The position numbers and the translations under genes were made by a program. The notes under the pieces were generated by a model. The model searched no databases, was not told the DNA's origin, and saw only the letters and a list, made by a program, of their open reading frames with translations. From the NCBI GenBank assembly GCA_016763395.1, contig JAESTW010000720.1:1-15147 (forward strand): DNA of 15,147 nucleotides. Direction: 5' to 3'. The DNA comes from Kofleriaceae bacterium (GTDB taxonomy: Bacteria > Myxococcota_A > Polyangia > Haliangiales > Haliangiaceae). Numbering within the stretch: position 1 is the stretch's first letter; the number at the start of each line of letters is the position of its first letter. Of this stretch, positions 6,866 to 14,648 are shown piece by piece.

Positions 6866-7795
6866 ATGAAACGATTGGGAAGAGTCGCCATCACAGGAGC
6901 TACCGGTTTTATTGGCAGTGCCCTTGCTCTCGCTTGCCTGAAACAAGGTGATGAAGTGACAGCCTTGGTGCGGAGTGAGAGCGAAATTTCACGCATGCTC
7001 GAAACCGCTGGCGCTCGCATTGTAGTCGGAGATCTATCACAAAAGCAGGCCCTTGATGCGCTCTGCGACGATGCACAGGTCGTCTTGCACTGCGCAGCGT
7101 ACATGGCTAAAGGAGATCGCGCGAAAAGCGACGAGGTGAACATCGTCGGCACGCAAAACCTGCTCGAGAGCGCGGACAAGCAGAAGGTGGGATTGTTCTT
7201 ATATGTCAGCTCCATTTCTGTGTACCGCGGAACTGACAGTTCAACTCGTGTTTTCACAGAAGAAAACCAACCCTATTTGCATCCCGGACTCAACAACTAC
7301 AGTCGTTCCAAACTCGAAGGCGAACATGTGGTTACAGAGTATTGTGAATCTCGAGAGATGGATTACCTCATTGTCCGACCAACCAATGTCTATGGTCAAG
7401 GGTGTAAGCCTTGGGGTTCGGACGTCAAGTCCTTTGTTAAGAAGTTCCATCTCAGCTTTGGCAATGTTGCGTTCAACTTTATTCACATCGACGATTTAGT
7501 GCGCGGCATGTTGGATGCTTGCGAGTCCAAAGAAGCGAGCAATCACGCGTTTAACCTGGGTGCAGAGATGATCCCACTGCGCGAGTTCTACGAATCTGTC
7601 GCCAAAGAACACGGCGTCTCGGTTGTCCGAATCCCTGGCCCAATTGATGCCGCGATTCGCCACGGAGTCGATTTTTACGCTCGCATGCGTAAAGAGGTTC
7701 GCTCTACCGGCTACTCAGTTCACTCGCACTATCCCCATGACAAGTCGACCGAGCTCTTTGGTTACAACCCCACTAACTTTGTACTGAAGCACTAA
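6866..7795 (+). CDS. NAD-dependent epimerase/dehydratase (extended SDR)
   Basis: The 309-residue cytosolic enzyme should act on a nucleotide sugar, or a lipid-linked sugar, as epimerase, dehydratase or reductase. The Rossmann motif GATGFIG occupies 11-17, the catalytic serine region YVSSISVY is 113-120, and the YxxxK pair is Y145 and K149 (YSRSK). FIHIDD, typical of the substrate-domain boundary, follows in the second half. I chose the ATG at 6866 because the glycine motif then starts at the usual place and the duplicated remnant aligns best from this Met. A TTG at 6830 would add 12 residues and overlap the upstream stop. It lies 12 bp before the FAD oxidoreductase, so the pair may oxidise and reduce one substrate. 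Family secure; reaction unknown. Confidence 0.88.
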   Translation: MKRLGRVAITGATGFIGSALALACLKQGDEVTALVRSESEISRMLETAGARIVVGDLSQKQALDALCDDAQVVLHCAAYMAKGDRAKSDEVNIVGTQNLLESADKQKVGLFLYVSSISVYRGTDSSTRVFTEENQPYLHPGLNNYSRSKLEGEHVVTEYCESREMDYLIVRPTNVYGQGCKPWGSDVKSFVKKFHLSFGNVAFNFIHIDDLVRGMLDACESKEASNHAFNLGAEMIPLREFYESVAKEHGVSVVRIPGPIDAAIRHGVDFYARMRKEVRSTGYSVHSHYPHDKSTELFGYNPTNFVLKH

Positions 7796-7807
7796 TCGGA
7801 TATTCTG

Positions 7808-9091
7808 ATGCAAACTCGATCTCCTACTGGCCAAGTCGACCTACTCCAACTCGTTGCTTCGCAGAGACCAGAGCTTCGCGCAGTGGGTTCTCGGACATCC
7901 AAGAGCCCATGCTTCAAAACTGAAGGGTGCGAAATTGACCTCGCCGCCTTTTCAGAAATGGAACATCTTGGCGATGGCAGAGTGCGAGTCGGGGCTGGTG
8001 TGATACTGGACGATTTGCTTACCTATCTCGCGTTGCATAAGCTAGCGCTCCCGAACATAGGAGAATGGGCCGGACAAACGATTGCCGGAGTCATCTCAAC
8101 TGGGACCCACGGCGGCTCCTACGAGCACGCTTCGGTCTGCGCTGCCGTAACAAAGCTATCGTTGATTGATGGTATGGGAGAACTGCGCATCTTCGAGCGT
8201 GGCGATCCAGGCTTTGACTTACTCCTTCCGAGCTTCGGATGCACTGGGATTCTGGTCGAATTTGAACTGCTCTGTCCGCCAATTTTCAACCTGGCCTTGG
8301 GTAGACGATGGCTCGATTTTGAAGACTACATCTCAGAGCTCATTACTAACCCCGAACATGTTGAGTTTCGCAGCTCCATTTGGTTGCCCGCTGCCGGAAA
8401 AGTACTGGACTACAGTGCCAAGCGGGTCGAATCGACCGCAGGCTACGAAAATCACCGAGAGCCACGATTCAATGACACCGCAATGGTTTTCGACTGGATC
8501 TCCAGACAACCCAGTAAGTGGTCCAACCGGGGTATTTTCGCAGGCGGCTCACTCATAGCCAACCTAACTCAAAGCCTCACTCAACCACTCTCTCTTCTCT
8601 TTCCTGACAAACAGTACCTTGGCAGCTACCTGGATATTCTCGCACCACTACGCGGCAGTGCCGCTGATATTCTGGCCAAACGTGCCCGCAATCGAACTCC
8701 GCCAGAAGGAGAGTTTGCCGTCTCGTATGCCAACGCGCCGCGGCTTCTCCGTCATCTGGACAAGCTCTTTCGCGTGCAAGGGCTTGCTCCCGATCGGCCA
8801 ATCGGTCTGCGTCCGGGCGCCAAAGAAAATGGTGCACTCTCAGCAACCTTGGATGGGCCATGTGTCTGGGTTTCTATGTTCATTTATGCGGACAACCCGT
8901 TCATGCGACTGTTGCCGGACATTCTCGTCGAGTTTGAGGCCCGCCCGCATTGGGGCAAGTGTGTATTCCACCGCCCCTCAGACATTCCTGCACTTTACCC
9001 TCGCTGGAACGAGTTCTGTGAATTCCGCAAAAGCCTCGATCCTGAGGGCCGCTTCATCAACAAGTTTGCGGCCGACTTCGGCATTGAGTAG
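7808..9091 (+). CDS. FAD-linked oxidoreductase of the aldonolactone oxidase type, without the covalent-FAD histidine
   Basis: The 427-residue protein belongs to the VAO-type flavoenzymes. The FAD-binding domain spans about 10-160 and contains GAGVILDDLL (62-71), the hallmark LPNIGEWAGQTIAG (81-94) and ISTGTHGGS (96-104). The C-terminal ALO-like domain shows RPHWGKC (379-385) and DPEGRFIN (411-418). In many aldonolactone oxidases a histidine in a GSGHS motif binds FAD covalently; here the matching stretch is GSRTS (27-31) with T30, so the flavin is probably bound non-covalently, as in plant galactonolactone dehydrogenase. Only about 24 residues precede this point, a short N-terminus. Membership in a glycan locus next to an SDR suggests sugar oxidation, perhaps one half of an oxidation/reduction epimerisation as in DprE1/DprE2, rather than vitamin synthesis. 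That is inference. Confidence 0.85.
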   Translation: MQTRSPTGQVDLLQLVASQRPELRAVGSRTSKSPCFKTEGCEIDLAAFSEMEHLGDGRVRVGAGVILDDLLTYLALHKLALPNIGEWAGQTIAGVISTGTHGGSYEHASVCAAVTKLSLIDGMGELRIFERGDPGFDLLLPSFGCTGILVEFELLCPPIFNLALGRRWLDFEDYISELITNPEHVEFRSSIWLPAAGKVLDYSAKRVESTAGYENHREPRFNDTAMVFDWISRQPSKWSNRGIFAGGSLIANLTQSLTQPLSLLFPDKQYLGSYLDILAPLRGSAADILAKRARNRTPPEGEFAVSYANAPRLLRHLDKLFRVQGLAPDRPIGLRPGAKENGALSATLDGPCVWVSMFIYADNPFMRLLPDILVEFEARPHWGKCVFHRPSDIPALYPRWNEFCEFRKSLDPEGRFINKFAADFGIE

Positions 9092-9109
9092 CTCGCTAGG
9101 AAACTGCAC
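9092..9109. other. Convergent junction of the two gene arms
   Basis: Only 18 bp separate the stop of the FAD enzyme from the stop of the flippase gene on the other strand. I see no hairpin with a T-tract on either strand here. A 7-bp GC stem (9128-9134 with 9148-9154) lies within the flippase 3' end but lacks a U-run in either direction. Confidence 0.5.
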
Positions 9110-10603
9110 TCATCTGCGTCGGAAACGGCCGCCGACCACCAAGAAGGCGGCGGCAAAGAGTGTGAGCAGGACCAAGCAAAATACAAACTGGCCGGCGATG
9201 GTCCCTTGTCCGAACGCAAATTCTCTTTGGTATACAAACCCAAGTCCGACAGCCAGTAGTCCGGCAACGTGCGGCTTGTAAATGTAGGCCACCTGCAGTG
9301 GCATCTTGAGAATGTAGCGCAACTCACTCAACATCAGCGCTACCATCAGTAGCGATGCGATGGCAGAAGCAATGGCGGCTCCCAGCAGACCGTATTCGGG
9401 AATCAAAATGGTGTTGATTCCGACATTGACGGTGCCAATTGCGAGACTGTTGTACAAACTAAGTCGGGAGTGCCCTGTCATTGTGATGACATTGCCCGCG
9501 AGTCCAAAACTGCAATCTAAATAGGGTAAAAGTAGTAGAACCATCACAAAACCGGTATTGCCGATGAATTCGGGGTCAAAAAGCTGCAGCACGAAGGGAT
9601 GTATCGCCATCGTCACTAAGATTGCGGGAATCGCAAATACCGCGATCCATCCACTTGTCCGAGAAAGCAGTGTCGACAATTCAGAGATTTTCCCTGCTTG
9701 AAAGAGCACCACGATTCGGGGGCTGAGCGCGCCCGAGAACACCATGCGAATACGCCGCAGCTCTCGCACGATACGAGCCGCGGTCCCGTAAAAACCTACC
9801 ATCGGCGCGCTAATCCCCATATAGGCCAGCATCAGTATATCGACGTTGGTGATGAAGTGATTGAGCGCCATGTTGAGATTCTGCGGAATGGCGAAGCGAA
9901 GAAGCGGACCGTGAAAGCGAAAGCGAACCACCGCGTGCCAGAGCTTAGCGACCAAGAACTGTCGCCAAAAAACGTATAGAGCAAAGAGAAAGCTCAAGAC
10001 CTGTGACCCGACGTAAGCCAACGCCAGTCCGGTTCCTGATTCGGTAATGGGCCAGAGCACGAGAGCTAGAACGAAGAGGGAAAGAGACCGTCCGGTTGCG
10101 TCGATGGCCTCATATTTCATGATCATCAGGCCTTGGGTTGCCGCTAGCACAATTCTCGCAAAGGCAAAGAGTGGCATCGACACCACCATTATTTTCAACA
10201 TGGGAAGCATCTGTGGCGAGAAACTCTCAAACTTGCTGCCCAGGTGCGGAGCGGCCCAATACACAACAGCGATGATCAAGACCGCAAAGCCGAGACTCCA
10301 AGCCATCGCATTGGCTAGAGACTGATAGAGCTGCCGGTCGTCATCTTCGTCCTCAGAGTCTGAATGCCTGGCCACAAACATCAGGGCTGCGTCTCTGAAA
10401 CCGGAGGTCAAAAATGAGATTGAGACATCCAAAAGCGCAAGCGACGCGAGAAACACTCCCAGGAGATCGGTCCCGTACACGCGGGCGATAAGTATCAGTA
10501 GCGCTGGGCCACTCAACTGTCCGAGCATCCCCATCAAATTGATAAGGGTATCCTTCTTAAGACTCTTGTCTACCTCAGGAGACTCATTGCTGGCGTTTGC
10601 CAT
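9110..10603 (-). CDS. Polysaccharide flippase (Wzx/MATE-like lipid-linked glycan exporter)
   Basis: The 497-residue inner-membrane protein has many hydrophobic segments, about 12-14, spread from residue 20 to the C-terminus, which ends in a basic tail (GGRFRRR). The opening LKKDTLINLMGMLGQ and a following ILIARVYG segment are the usual entry of the MOP-superfamily polysaccharide exporters. An acidic loop (DSEDEDDD, about 80-90) sits after the first pair of helices. Its job would be to flip an undecaprenyl-linked oligosaccharide to the periplasmic face. I chose the ATG at 10603, preceded by GAGAG; a TTG two codons earlier is possible. It is the last gene of the minus-strand arm, 16 bp after the SDR. 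No polymerase or ligase gene is visible in the window, so the downstream fate of the glycan is unknown. Confidence 0.87.
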   Translation of the reverse strand: MANASNESPEVDKSLKKDTLINLMGMLGQLSGPALLILIARVYGTDLLGVFLASLALLDVSISFLTSGFRDAALMFVARHSDSEDEDDDRQLYQSLANAMAWSLGFAVLIIAVVYWAAPHLGSKFESFSPQMLPMLKIMVVSMPLFAFARIVLAATQGLMIMKYEAIDATGRSLSLFVLALVLWPITESGTGLALAYVGSQVLSFLFALYVFWRQFLVAKLWHAVVRFRFHGPLLRFAIPQNLNMALNHFITNVDILMLAYMGISAPMVGFYGTAARIVRELRRIRMVFSGALSPRIVVLFQAGKISELSTLLSRTSGWIAVFAIPAILVTMAIHPFVLQLFDPEFIGNTGFVMVLLLLPYLDCSFGLAGNVITMTGHSRLSLYNSLAIGTVNVGINTILIPEYGLLGAAIASAIASLLMVALMLSELRYILKMPLQVAYIYKPHVAGLLAVGLGFVYQREFAFGQGTIAGQFVFCLVLLTLFAAAFLVVGGRFRRR

Positions 10604-10619
10604 GTCCAAAGCTCTCGAG

Positions 10620-11507
10620 CTACGACCGACGTCCGGTGAGCAGTGATTCTGGTGCGTGGAACTCTCGAATTAGGTGTTCGATTCCCTGCTTGAGTGAAAC
10701 CTTGGATACAAAGCCGAGAAGCTCCTTCGCTTTGTACATGCTGAGTACGTATCGCATCTGTTCACTCTCCCGATAGTCCAGCGCTCCCAGCTTGAGCAAG
10801 TGCTGGCTCTCGGTACCGAATCTCTGGTCAAATGCGGTGGTAATCGCAGTCGCAACGTCTTTTAGCGCAGCTTCTTCAGAGCTACCCAGGTTCAACAAAC
10901 CTCCGGGATTCGGGCTACTCAATGAAGAGGTCACAGCCTTCGCAATGTCGGAGACAAAAATGTAGTCCCGGGTTTGTTCGCCCGCTGTCGTCTCAAAAGG
11001 AATGCGTTTCGCCAGGTGATCGAGAAGCGAAGGAACGAACATACCACCGGACTGTCCGGGCCCATAGGCAAGAGAAACTCGCAGTGACGTGAAGCGCTTG
11101 CCTTCGCTCATCGCCAATTCTCCAAGACATTTTTCCCCCTCCAGCTTGGCAAGAGCGTAAGGGCTAGTAGCCTGCGTCCTTGCTGTCTCTACAAAGGGTA
11201 CCTCGATCGCTCCGTATACCTGTCCAGAGCTAAGATAAACGAAGTGTCCGGCCTCGCGCAGACTCGACATCGCCCGCAAAGGTCCAGCAACATGCTGCTC
11301 ATGCAGCTCACTGGAGTCCTTGCCAGGGCCACCAGCAGACCAAACGATCGCGTCGTACTCTTCGAGAAGCGCATGCCCTAAGCCTTGCCGGCCAACTGCG
11401 ACGACATGATTCCCCGACTGCCGCAGCTCTTTGACAATCCAGCCGCCGATAAACCCAGTTCCGCCTGCTACAAGCACGGAACGACGAGTATCTGGGCTGC
11501 CTGTCAT
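10620..11507 (-). CDS. NAD-dependent epimerase/dehydratase, candidate CDP-4-keto-6-deoxyhexose reductase/epimerase
   Basis: The 295-residue extended SDR carries AGGTGFIGG (14-22), LSSGQVYG (92-99) and Y117-ALA-K121. A QTRDYIFVSD stretch in the middle, common to nucleotide-sugar SDRs, marks the substrate domain. It follows the RfbF and RfbG homologues by 11 bp, with a reasonable AGGGA ribosome-binding site before its ATG. In known CDP-sugar pathways an SDR of this size reduces a 4-keto group (as in abequose or paratose synthesis). No RfbH-type C3-dehydratase gene is present here, so a direct reduction to a CDP-6-deoxyhexose is more likely than a 3,6-dideoxyhexose. The family is secure; the precise step is inferred from neighbours. 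Confidence 0.87.
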   Translation of the reverse strand: MTGSPDTRRSVLVAGGTGFIGGWIVKELRQSGNHVVAVGRQGLGHALLEEYDAIVWSAGGPGKDSSELHEQHVAGPLRAMSSLREAGHFVYLSSGQVYGAIEVPFVETARTQATSPYALAKLEGEKCLGELAMSEGKRFTSLRVSLAYGPGQSGGMFVPSLLDHLAKRIPFETTAGEQTRDYIFVSDIAKAVTSSLSSPNPGGLLNLGSSEEAALKDVATAITTAFDQRFGTESQHLLKLGALDYRESEQMRYVLSMYKAKELLGFVSKVSLKQGIEHLIREFHAPESLLTGRRS

Positions 11508-11518
11508 ACGCAGATTCC

Positions 11519-12508
11519 CTAGCTAAGAATCTCTTTGTACCAAGAGATGGTTCGGCGCAGTCCTTCTTCAAGACCGAAGCGCGGAGACCAATCGGTGAGA
11601 AGTTTACGCGCCTTCGCGGCGCTGAGGAACTGCTCCCGAATCTCGTTTTGAGCCTGATCGAGCACAACCGGTTTCAAGTCCGGCCTGTCCATCAAGCTAA
11701 TTACAGTATCGGCCAGCTCCAGAACGTTCATCGGTTTCTCGTCCGAGAAGTTAAATGCCTCACCAACGATTCCAGGGTTTTCGAGCTGCTCCGCCAGTTT
11801 CAAGTACGAATCAACAGCGTCCTCGACGTAGAAATAGTCTCGGACAAATTTTCCGTCAGAGCGAATGATGGGCGCCTCTCCGCGAAGAACCGATCGAATG
11901 GTTCCGGGAATGATTCGGTTCCAATTCAAATCCCCCGCGCCAAAGAGATTCCCGCAGCGCGTGATGCAAACCGGTGTCTGATAGCTTTTGAAATACGAAA
12001 TCGAAATCAGGTCGGTACAGCTCTTGGAGCAGTCATAGGGGAAACGTCCGATGAGTGGAGCATCTTCCTCGTAGGGAAGTATATCCTGATCGCCGTACGC
12101 CTTGTCCGAGCTGGCAACAACAATACGTGAGACCTTCTTGTCGTTGCGGCGGCATGCCTCTAGGAGCTGATAGGTTCCTCGGACATTGGCATCCCAAGTC
12201 GAGAGTGGGTTGCGATTTGCAGTACCGACGATTGTCTGTGCACCAAGATGAAATACTGTATCGATTTCATGCTCGTTAATCGATCGTTCGAGCAATGGGT
12301 AGTCCTCTAGACAACCTCGAACGATAACAACCTTGTCGCGAAGACCGAGCCGAGTGAAATGGCTCTGAGAGACCTCGTCCCTCATCAAGCAGACAACATT
12401 GGCTCCCTGCTCAACGAGAGCTAGTACCAAGTGGCTGCCAAGAAGGCCGGACGCTCCGGTTACATAGACCTGACGGTCTGTCCAAAATGATGTCACCATT
12501 TTTTCCAT
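11519..12508 (-). CDS. rfbG: CDP-glucose 4,6-dehydratase (RfbG/DdhB type)
   Basis: The 329-residue cytosolic SDR is predicted to convert CDP-glucose to CDP-4-keto-6-deoxyglucose with bound NAD. With the ATG at 12508 as start, the Rossmann motif GASGLLG is at 18-24, the 4,6-dehydratase signature SSDK at 133-136, and the YxxxK pair at Y158 and K162 (YDCSK). HLGAQTIVGTANRNPLSTW and TRCGNLFGAGDLNWNRIIPG blocks (each 19-20 residues) are those seen in dehydratases that accompany glucose-1-phosphate cytidylyltransferase. The start is ambiguous: ATGs at 12529, 12508 and 12499 are all in frame and all overlap the end of rfbF. I prefer 12508 for its GGGG-containing upstream stretch; 12499 is nearly as good. 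Overlap with rfbF indicates translational coupling. Confidence 0.9.
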   Translation of the reverse strand: MEKMVTSFWTDRQVYVTGASGLLGSHLVLALVEQGANVVCLMRDEVSQSHFTRLGLRDKVVIVRGCLEDYPLLERSINEHEIDTVFHLGAQTIVGTANRNPLSTWDANVRGTYQLLEACRRNDKKVSRIVVASSDKAYGDQDILPYEEDAPLIGRFPYDCSKSCTDLISISYFKSYQTPVCITRCGNLFGAGDLNWNRIIPGTIRSVLRGEAPIIRSDGKFVRDYFYVEDAVDSYLKLAEQLENPGIVGEAFNFSDEKPMNVLELADTVISLMDRPDLKPVVLDQAQNEIREQFLSAAKARKLLTDWSPRFGLEEGLRRTISWYKEILS

Positions 12509-13275
12509 GGGGCTACCCCGCTGTTCCATTCAGATTCAAGAAGCATTAGATCGCGATACGTATCCATACACTGCCAATATCCATGGTGTTTATAAATCAT
12601 TAACTCGCCGTCATTGGCGATGTTCTCTAGTGGCTCCCGTTCGAGAATGCACTTCTCGTCGGTAGTGAGATAGGACATTGTCTTCTTGTCCATCACGAAA
12701 AATCCGCCATTGATATATCCGTGCTGCACGTCTGGCTTCTCAGAAAAACTCTGAACGGCATCACCATCTACTTGGAGTTCACCAAAGCGGGATTGCGGAC
12801 GTACACCGGTCACAGTCACTGCCTTGCCGTGTTTATTGTGAAAGTCCACAGTTGCCTGGACATCCACATCAGCGAGGCCATCGCCGTAGGTTAGGAGAAA
12901 CTGGTCTCCATCTATGAACTTCTCGATTTTCTTCACTCGAGCGCCCGTTAGCGTATCAGCGCCTGTGTCTACACAGGTGATTCGCCAATCTTGGCGGGCG
13001 CTCCCGTGAAACTCAATCTGATCAGGCTTGGACAAGTCGATTGTGAAATCGTTCGTCATTGCCGTGTGGTGAAGAAAGTACTGTTTGATGAAATCGCCTT
13101 TGTACCCGAGGCAGAGAATGAAGTCGTTAAACCCCTGCGCTGCGTAAAAGCTCATCAAATGCCACAGTATCGGCTTCCCGCATACTTCAATCATTGGCTT
13201 CGGTCGAGACTCGGTTTGCTCCCTGAAACGGGTACCGCGTCCGCCACACAAAATTACTACTGGTGGTTTTTTCAC
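12493..13275 (-). CDS. rfbF: Glucose-1-phosphate cytidylyltransferase (RfbF/DdhA)
   Basis: The 260-residue cytosolic enzyme makes CDP-glucose from CTP and glucose 1-phosphate, the first step of CDP-deoxyhexose synthesis. The nucleotide loop LCGGRGTRF is at 9-17, RPKPMIEVCGKP at 24-35 with catalytic-site K26, and TYGDGLADVD at 129-138 with metal-ligand D132. DTGADTLTGARVKK (103-116) and the C-terminal YWQCMDTYRD block are specific for this subfamily. It starts with GTG at 13275, sharing GTGA with the TGA of the preceding glycosyltransferase, and has an AGGA at a good distance. The 3' end overlaps the next gene. Very secure. Confidence 0.95.
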   Translation of the reverse strand: MKKPPVVILCGGRGTRFREQTESRPKPMIEVCGKPILWHLMSFYAAQGFNDFILCLGYKGDFIKQYFLHHTAMTNDFTIDLSKPDQIEFHGSARQDWRITCVDTGADTLTGARVKKIEKFIDGDQFLLTYGDGLADVDVQATVDFHNKHGKAVTVTGVRPQSRFGELQVDGDAVQSFSEKPDVQHGYINGGFFVMDKKTMSYLTTDEKCILEREPLENIANDGELMIYKHHGYWQCMDTYRDLMLLESEWNSGVAPWKKW

Positions 13276-14435
13276 AGATGTTTTCCTATCAGCTCATCGT
13301 AAGTGGACTGCAGCCTAGCGCAATGGCTGACAATGCCAAAATCACTTTGGGCTTTTCTCTCCGCCGCTAGCCCCATTTCCAAACAAAGCTCGGTTTTCTC
13401 GCTCAATTCGATGAGACTTTGCGCAAGATCAGCAACGTCGCCCTCGTTACTCAGTAGCCCAGTTGTGCCTGAAACGACTTGCTCTGGAATACCGGCGTGC
13501 CGAGTTGCAACAATTGGGAGCCCTGCCGCCGAGCCTTCACAGATCACAGTCGGTGTGCCTTCTCGGTCGCCATTGTCTGCTGTCCGACTTGGCACAAGCA
13601 ATAGATCCGCCCCGCGCATCGCTTCTACAACACTGGAAGTCGGCTCTATCCAGTTGATGTCCAGCTTCAGTTCTGCGGCCAGGCTTCGCAACTCGTGATG
13701 GAGTGGACCGTTGTTGCCGTGGATTGATAGTGCGATATTCGCCCCTTGAGCCAAAGCGGCCGCACATGCGCGCAGGCCGTCGTCAAAGCCCTTTTTTTGA
13801 ACTTCCCGCCCGACCATCAGCACCCGAGTTACTTCCTGTGGATCACGAGCTTCACGTTTCGTCCGAAATGCCTCTAGGTCAATTCCGAGTGCGTTTATTG
13901 AGATTTTTTCTGAGGGACAACCAAGTTCCTCCAGTTTGGTTTTCATGTCAGCCGATAGAACCAGAAATCGGTTTCCTCGCCTAAACAAGGCTTTTGCGAA
14001 AGCCCAAAAATGCCAATACTCGACTTTGCGTTTTTGACTCGATTGCAATATGGCGATGTCGTTGCCATAAAAACTGGTTACCAAGGGCAAACCAAACTTC
14101 TTCGCCGCCATAAGCCCGTGAACACCTGTGTAGCCCATGTGGGCGTGCAATATATCCACCTCTTTGGCCCAACGAAAAAAACGCGGAGAATACGTTGTTG
14201 CGCGATACAACACCCCTTCTGCGGTCCCAAATGGCAGGGAGCGAAGCGCGGTTATATTGGGAAGTTTAAATTTCTCTTCGGACTTTCGAGATATCGAAAA
14301 GACCCTGGTTTGGTACCGGGTTACGCCGCGAATCGAGTTGTAAATAAAGGTTTCTGAAGGCGGTAAAAAGTGGTGCCGCAGCGCGCCTACTACAGGCATA
14401 CGAGGTTCAGCAGAGTTTTGGGCAGTCGATATCAT
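13272..14435 (-). CDS. Family-4 glycosyltransferase (WcaL/AmsK-like)
   Basis: The 387-residue GT-B enzyme should transfer a sugar, perhaps the CDP-6-deoxyhexose made by the following genes, to a lipid-linked glycan. The N-terminal FLPPSETFIY (23-32) is typical of the colanic-acid WcaL/AmsK group. HAHMGYTG (97-104) follows, with GREVQKKG (209-216; R210 and K215) for donor phosphate and an intact EX7E motif, E292 and E300 in EGTPTVICEG. It is therefore a conventional GT4, unlike the duplicated pair on the plus strand. It is the first gene of the minus-strand arm. The start is the ATG at 14435; the Met at residue 13 is an alternative that keeps all motifs. The end overlaps rfbF. The donor is not determined by sequence. 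Confidence 0.88.
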   Translation of the reverse strand: MISTAQNSAEPRMPVVGALRHHFLPPSETFIYNSIRGVTRYQTRVFSISRKSEEKFKLPNITALRSLPFGTAEGVLYRATTYSPRFFRWAKEVDILHAHMGYTGVHGLMAAKKFGLPLVTSFYGNDIAILQSSQKRKVEYWHFWAFAKALFRRGNRFLVLSADMKTKLEELGCPSEKISINALGIDLEAFRTKREARDPQEVTRVLMVGREVQKKGFDDGLRACAAALAQGANIALSIHGNNGPLHHELRSLAAELKLDINWIEPTSSVVEAMRGADLLLVPSRTADNGDREGTPTVICEGSAAGLPIVATRHAGIPEQVVSGTTGLLSNEGDVADLAQSLIELSEKTELCLEMGLAAERKAQSDFGIVSHCARLQSTYDELIGKHL

Positions 14436-14495
14436 GTTCTAATCCAATGGAACGCAGCGATGCTTGTTCGTACTCCACTGACGTGGTGATGTCCA

Positions 14496-14547
14496 CCGGC
14501 GAGAGGTGGGTGATGGACACACGCCACTCTTTGCCACTTCCCGCCGG
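14496..14547. repeat. Imperfect inverted repeat in the divergent regulatory region
   Basis: Outer arms CCGGCG (14496-14501) and CGCCGG (14542-14547) are perfectly complementary. Inside them AGAGGTGG and CCACTCT can pair with one bulge, leaving a loop of about 14 nt. A competing hairpin GTCCA/TGGAC is also possible. No T-tract follows, so it looks more like a regulator site or RNA structure than a terminator. Confidence 0.35.
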
Positions 14548-14601
14548 AGCTAGAATGATTCAGAGGGTTATTCACTTCTGGTGAATACAGATCTGATACA
14601 C

Positions 14602-14607
14602 TATAAT
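14602..14607 (+). promoter_or_regulatory. Candidate -10 box for the RCC1-repeat lipoprotein gene
   Basis: A perfect TATAAT hexamer lies 42 bp before the GTG start. The -35 region at 17-bp spacing (TGGTGA, 14579-14584) matches TTGACA at only three positions. Transcription would begin near 14614, leaving a leader of about 35 nt. Suggestive only. Confidence 0.4.
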
Positions 14608-14648
14608 TTCTGCGTAATTCTCCTTACAGGTTTCTCCTATCTGAGTCT

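Larger units (their letters stand above)
4440..6905 (+). repeat. Tandem duplication: glycosyltransferase gene plus the start of the SDR gene
   Basis: Unit 1 (about 4440-5675) and unit 2 (5676 to about 6905) each hold a glycosyltransferase gene followed by the same linker and the opening codons of an epimerase/dehydratase gene. In unit 1 the SDR part stops after about 15 codons and runs straight into the ATG of the second glycosyltransferase. In unit 2 the SDR gene is complete. Sequence just before the ATG of the two copies is not alike, so the left breakpoint lay at or very near the glycosyltransferase start. The protein copies differ at about 17% of sites, so the event is old. Confidence 0.85.
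14436..14648. promoter_or_regulatory. Divergent intergenic region between the glycan arm and the lipoprotein gene
   Basis: This 213-bp region must hold the start signals for the minus-strand operon and the plus-strand lipoprotein gene. It is rich in CCAC/GTGG words between 14476 and 14548, including GTGGTGATG near 14484 and GTGGGTGATG near 14506, and an imperfect dyad. I found no clear -10/-35 pair for the minus-strand genes. No gene is supported here. Confidence 0.4.

Noticed and set aside
9128..9154. GC-rich hairpin near the convergent junction as a terminator
   Set aside because: The 7-bp stem lies inside the flippase coding end, has a 13-nt loop, and neither strand has a U-run after it.
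13303..13698. Long plus-strand frame antisense to the family-4 glycosyltransferase
   Set aside because: The minus strand carries complete GT4 motifs here; the plus-strand translation is Ser/Arg-rich without a domain.
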